From Brevundimonas sp. ASV9 (GTDB taxonomy: Bacteria > Pseudomonadota > Alphaproteobacteria > Caulobacterales > Caulobacteraceae): DNA of 32,985 nucleotides. The stretch is taken from positions 1-32,985 of the forward strand of contig NZ_JAELUF010000031.1 in assembly GCF_016429195.1 (NCBI RefSeq), given 5' to 3'. Under the pieces are notes generated by a model. That model did not search any database. It saw nothing but the letters and a program-made list of their open reading frames with translations, and was not told the DNA's origin. A program made the position numbers and the translations under genes. Below, piece after piece: positions 31,666 through 32,985 of this stretch. Position 1 is the first letter of the stretch. Each line of letters begins with the position of its first letter.

Positions 31666-32985
31666 ATGCGTCACTTCCGTACCTTCTGCCTCGCCGGCGC
31701 CGCCGGCCTGGCCTTTGCTTCCGCCGCAAGCGCTCAATCGGGCGTCGCCCCCGGCGCGCCCGGCGCCCCGCCCGTCTGGTCCAGCGCGGCCAAGACCGGC
31801 GCCGGCGCCTCTTACGAGGCCTATGTTGATGGCCAGTATCGCGACGGCGGCCCGACCGGCGCGGTGTCCAAGGTCTGGTATTCCATCGCCGACGGCGTCC
31901 TGACCGAGACCATGTACGGCCTGATCCATGAGGCCCAGATCAAGGCGCTGCGCTTCGCGGGCGTGACCCAGGACGGTCTGGTCGTCGAAGGCGACGACAC
32001 TACCAGCCGCACCGAATATCTGCACGTGGACGCCCAAGGGCGTCCGCTCTCGCCGGCCTATCGCGTGACGACCCAGGACAAGAATGGCCGCTTCGAGATC
32101 GAAAAGCAGATCTTCAGCGATCCCGACCGCAACGCCTTGGTGCTGCGCGTCACCATCACGGCGCTGAAGGGCGATGTGACGCCCTATCTGATGCTGGAGC
32201 CGCACATCGCCAACACCGGCGTCGAGGATCGCGGTCAGGTCACACGCGACGGCTTCCACGCGTGGGAGGGCGACACCCACCTGTTCCTGAAGCCTAGCGA
32301 GGCCTTCGAAAAGGCCAGCGTCGGTTTCGTGGGGACGTCCGACGGTCTGACCGATCTGAAGGACGGCAAGCTGGACTGGACCTACGCCTCGACCGGCGAC
32401 CAGGCCGGCAATACGATGATGACCGGCGCCCTGCCGCGCCTGCGCCAAAGCAGCCGCATAATCCGCGACTTCGTCATCGGCTTCGGCGCCAGCGAAGCCG
32501 AGGCGCGCGCAGCTGCGGACGGTTCTTTCGCGACCGGTCTGGACGAGGTGCTGGCCCGCTTCAACGGCGTGGGCGAGCGCGTCGGCTGGGAAGACTATGT
32601 CGGCTCCCTGACCGAACTGCCGCGCATCGCCGAACAGGCGACCGACGGGGGCAAGCTGGCCTACGCCTCGGCCCTGATGCTGAAGGTTCAGGAGGATCGC
32701 ACCCATGCGGGCGCCCTGATCGCATCACTGTCGAACCCGTGGGGCGACACGGTGGACGCGTCGAAGTCCTCGACCGGCTACAAGGCCGTCTGGCCGCGCG
32801 ACTTCTATCAGGTGGCGATGGCTCTGGCGGCGCTGGGCGACAAGGAGACGCCGCTGGCGGCCTTCAACTATCTGCCGCAGGTCCAGGTCGGCCCGAACAC
32901 GCCCGGCAACACCGGCGTCGGCGGCTGGTTCCTGCAGAAGACGCACGTGGACGGCGAACTGGAATGGGTCGCGGTTCAGCTGGAC
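31666..32985 (+). CDS. GH15 glucoamylase/glucodextranase, N-terminal part (truncated by window edge)
   Basis: The first 440 codons are present and in frame to the last base of the window. A signal peptide MRHFRTFCLAGAAGLAFASA (cleaved near ASA/QS) is followed by an N-terminal beta-sandwich (about residues 35-310) as in bacterial GH15 enzymes. Next comes the start of the (alpha/alpha)6 barrel with YKAVWPRDFYQVAMALAALGD (WPRD at 376-379). The visible end, TGVGGWFLQKTHVDGELEWVAVQLD, stops just before the expected glutamate of the first catalytic motif. It is an inverting exo-enzyme that releases beta-glucose from dextrins; glucodextranase activity is an alternative. GAGGA lies 5 bp before ATG. 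It is the fourth gene of the GH97-MFS-esterase-GH15 block. Confidence 0.92.
   Translation, partial: MRHFRTFCLAGAAGLAFASAASAQSGVAPGAPGAPPVWSSAAKTGAGASYEAYVDGQYRDGGPTGAVSKVWYSIADGVLTETMYGLIHEAQIKALRFAGVTQDGLVVEGDDTTSRTEYLHVDAQGRPLSPAYRVTTQDKNGRFEIEKQIFSDPDRNALVLRVTITALKGDVTPYLMLEPHIANTGVEDRGQVTRDGFHAWEGDTHLFLKPSEAFEKASVGFVGTSDGLTDLKDGKLDWTYASTGDQAGNTMMTGALPRLRQSSRIIRDFVIGFGASEAEARAAADGSFATGLDEVLARFNGVGERVGWEDYVGSLTELPRIAEQATDGGKLAYASALMLKVQEDRTHAGALIASLSNPWGDTVDASKSSTGYKAVWPRDFYQVAMALAALGDKETPLAAFNYLPQVQVGPNTPGNTGVGGWFLQKTHVDGELEWVAVQLD

Noticed and set aside
1..32985. CRISPR arrays, tRNA/rRNA genes, insertion sequences, prophage genes
   Set aside because: No regularly spaced repeats, tRNA cloverleaf, rRNA signature, transposase or phage gene motifs were recognised by reading; composition appears even throughout.

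Overview
The window reads as GC-rich alphaproteobacterial chromosome, most likely Caulobacterales and probably Brevundimonas or a close relative. The grounds are the base composition, tandem S46 dipeptidyl-peptidases, a GAAC-N7-GAAC (LexA-type) site of the alphaproteobacterial form, and a sugar locus resembling the Caulobacter mal region. The genus is an inference. No rRNA, tRNA, CRISPR array, insertion sequence or phage gene was seen.

Left part (1-7.2 kb): a leftward operon encodes a MacB/DevC-like permease, its ATPase and the start of an HlyD-like adaptor, which runs off the left edge. Divergent from it lie two paralogous secreted S46 peptidases. They are separated by a 148-bp imperfect inverted repeat that contains an intrinsic terminator. 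A GNAT acetyltransferase is translationally coupled to the second peptidase.

Middle (7.2-17.9 kb): two drug-efflux modules point towards each other. The rightward one is tetR-MFS-HlyD (EmrAB-like) with its own palindromic operator and no outer-membrane factor. The leftward one is a complete adaptor-RND-NodT operon controlled by a divergent TetR through a two-operator region. Between the modules sit two convergent small genes. One has its Shine-Dalgarno sequence in a hairpin. The other has a promoter whose -10 element is embedded in a LexA-type box, which predicts a DNA-damage-inducible 67-residue protein.

Right part (18-33 kb): a maltodextrin/starch utilisation locus. It holds a FucP-like sugar symporter, a TonB-dependent receptor, a secreted GH13 amylase, a cytoplasmic GH13 alpha-glucosidase, a LacI regulator, and a coupled block of GH97 glucosidase, GPH-type MFS transporter, exported esterase and a GH15 glucoamylase truncated by the right edge. 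The inferred route is: receptor brings dextrins into the periplasm; GH13, GH97 and GH15 enzymes shorten them there; the MFS permeases carry maltose and glucose inwards; the cytoplasmic alpha-glucosidase finishes the job. TGCAA-type elements at the receptor, amylase and GH97 promoters are candidate LacI operators tying the locus together.

Most strongly supported novel points: the LexA-box small gene, the shared -35 operator of the RND system, the S46 paralogue with Ser at the specificity-determining position, and the predicted mal regulon sites.
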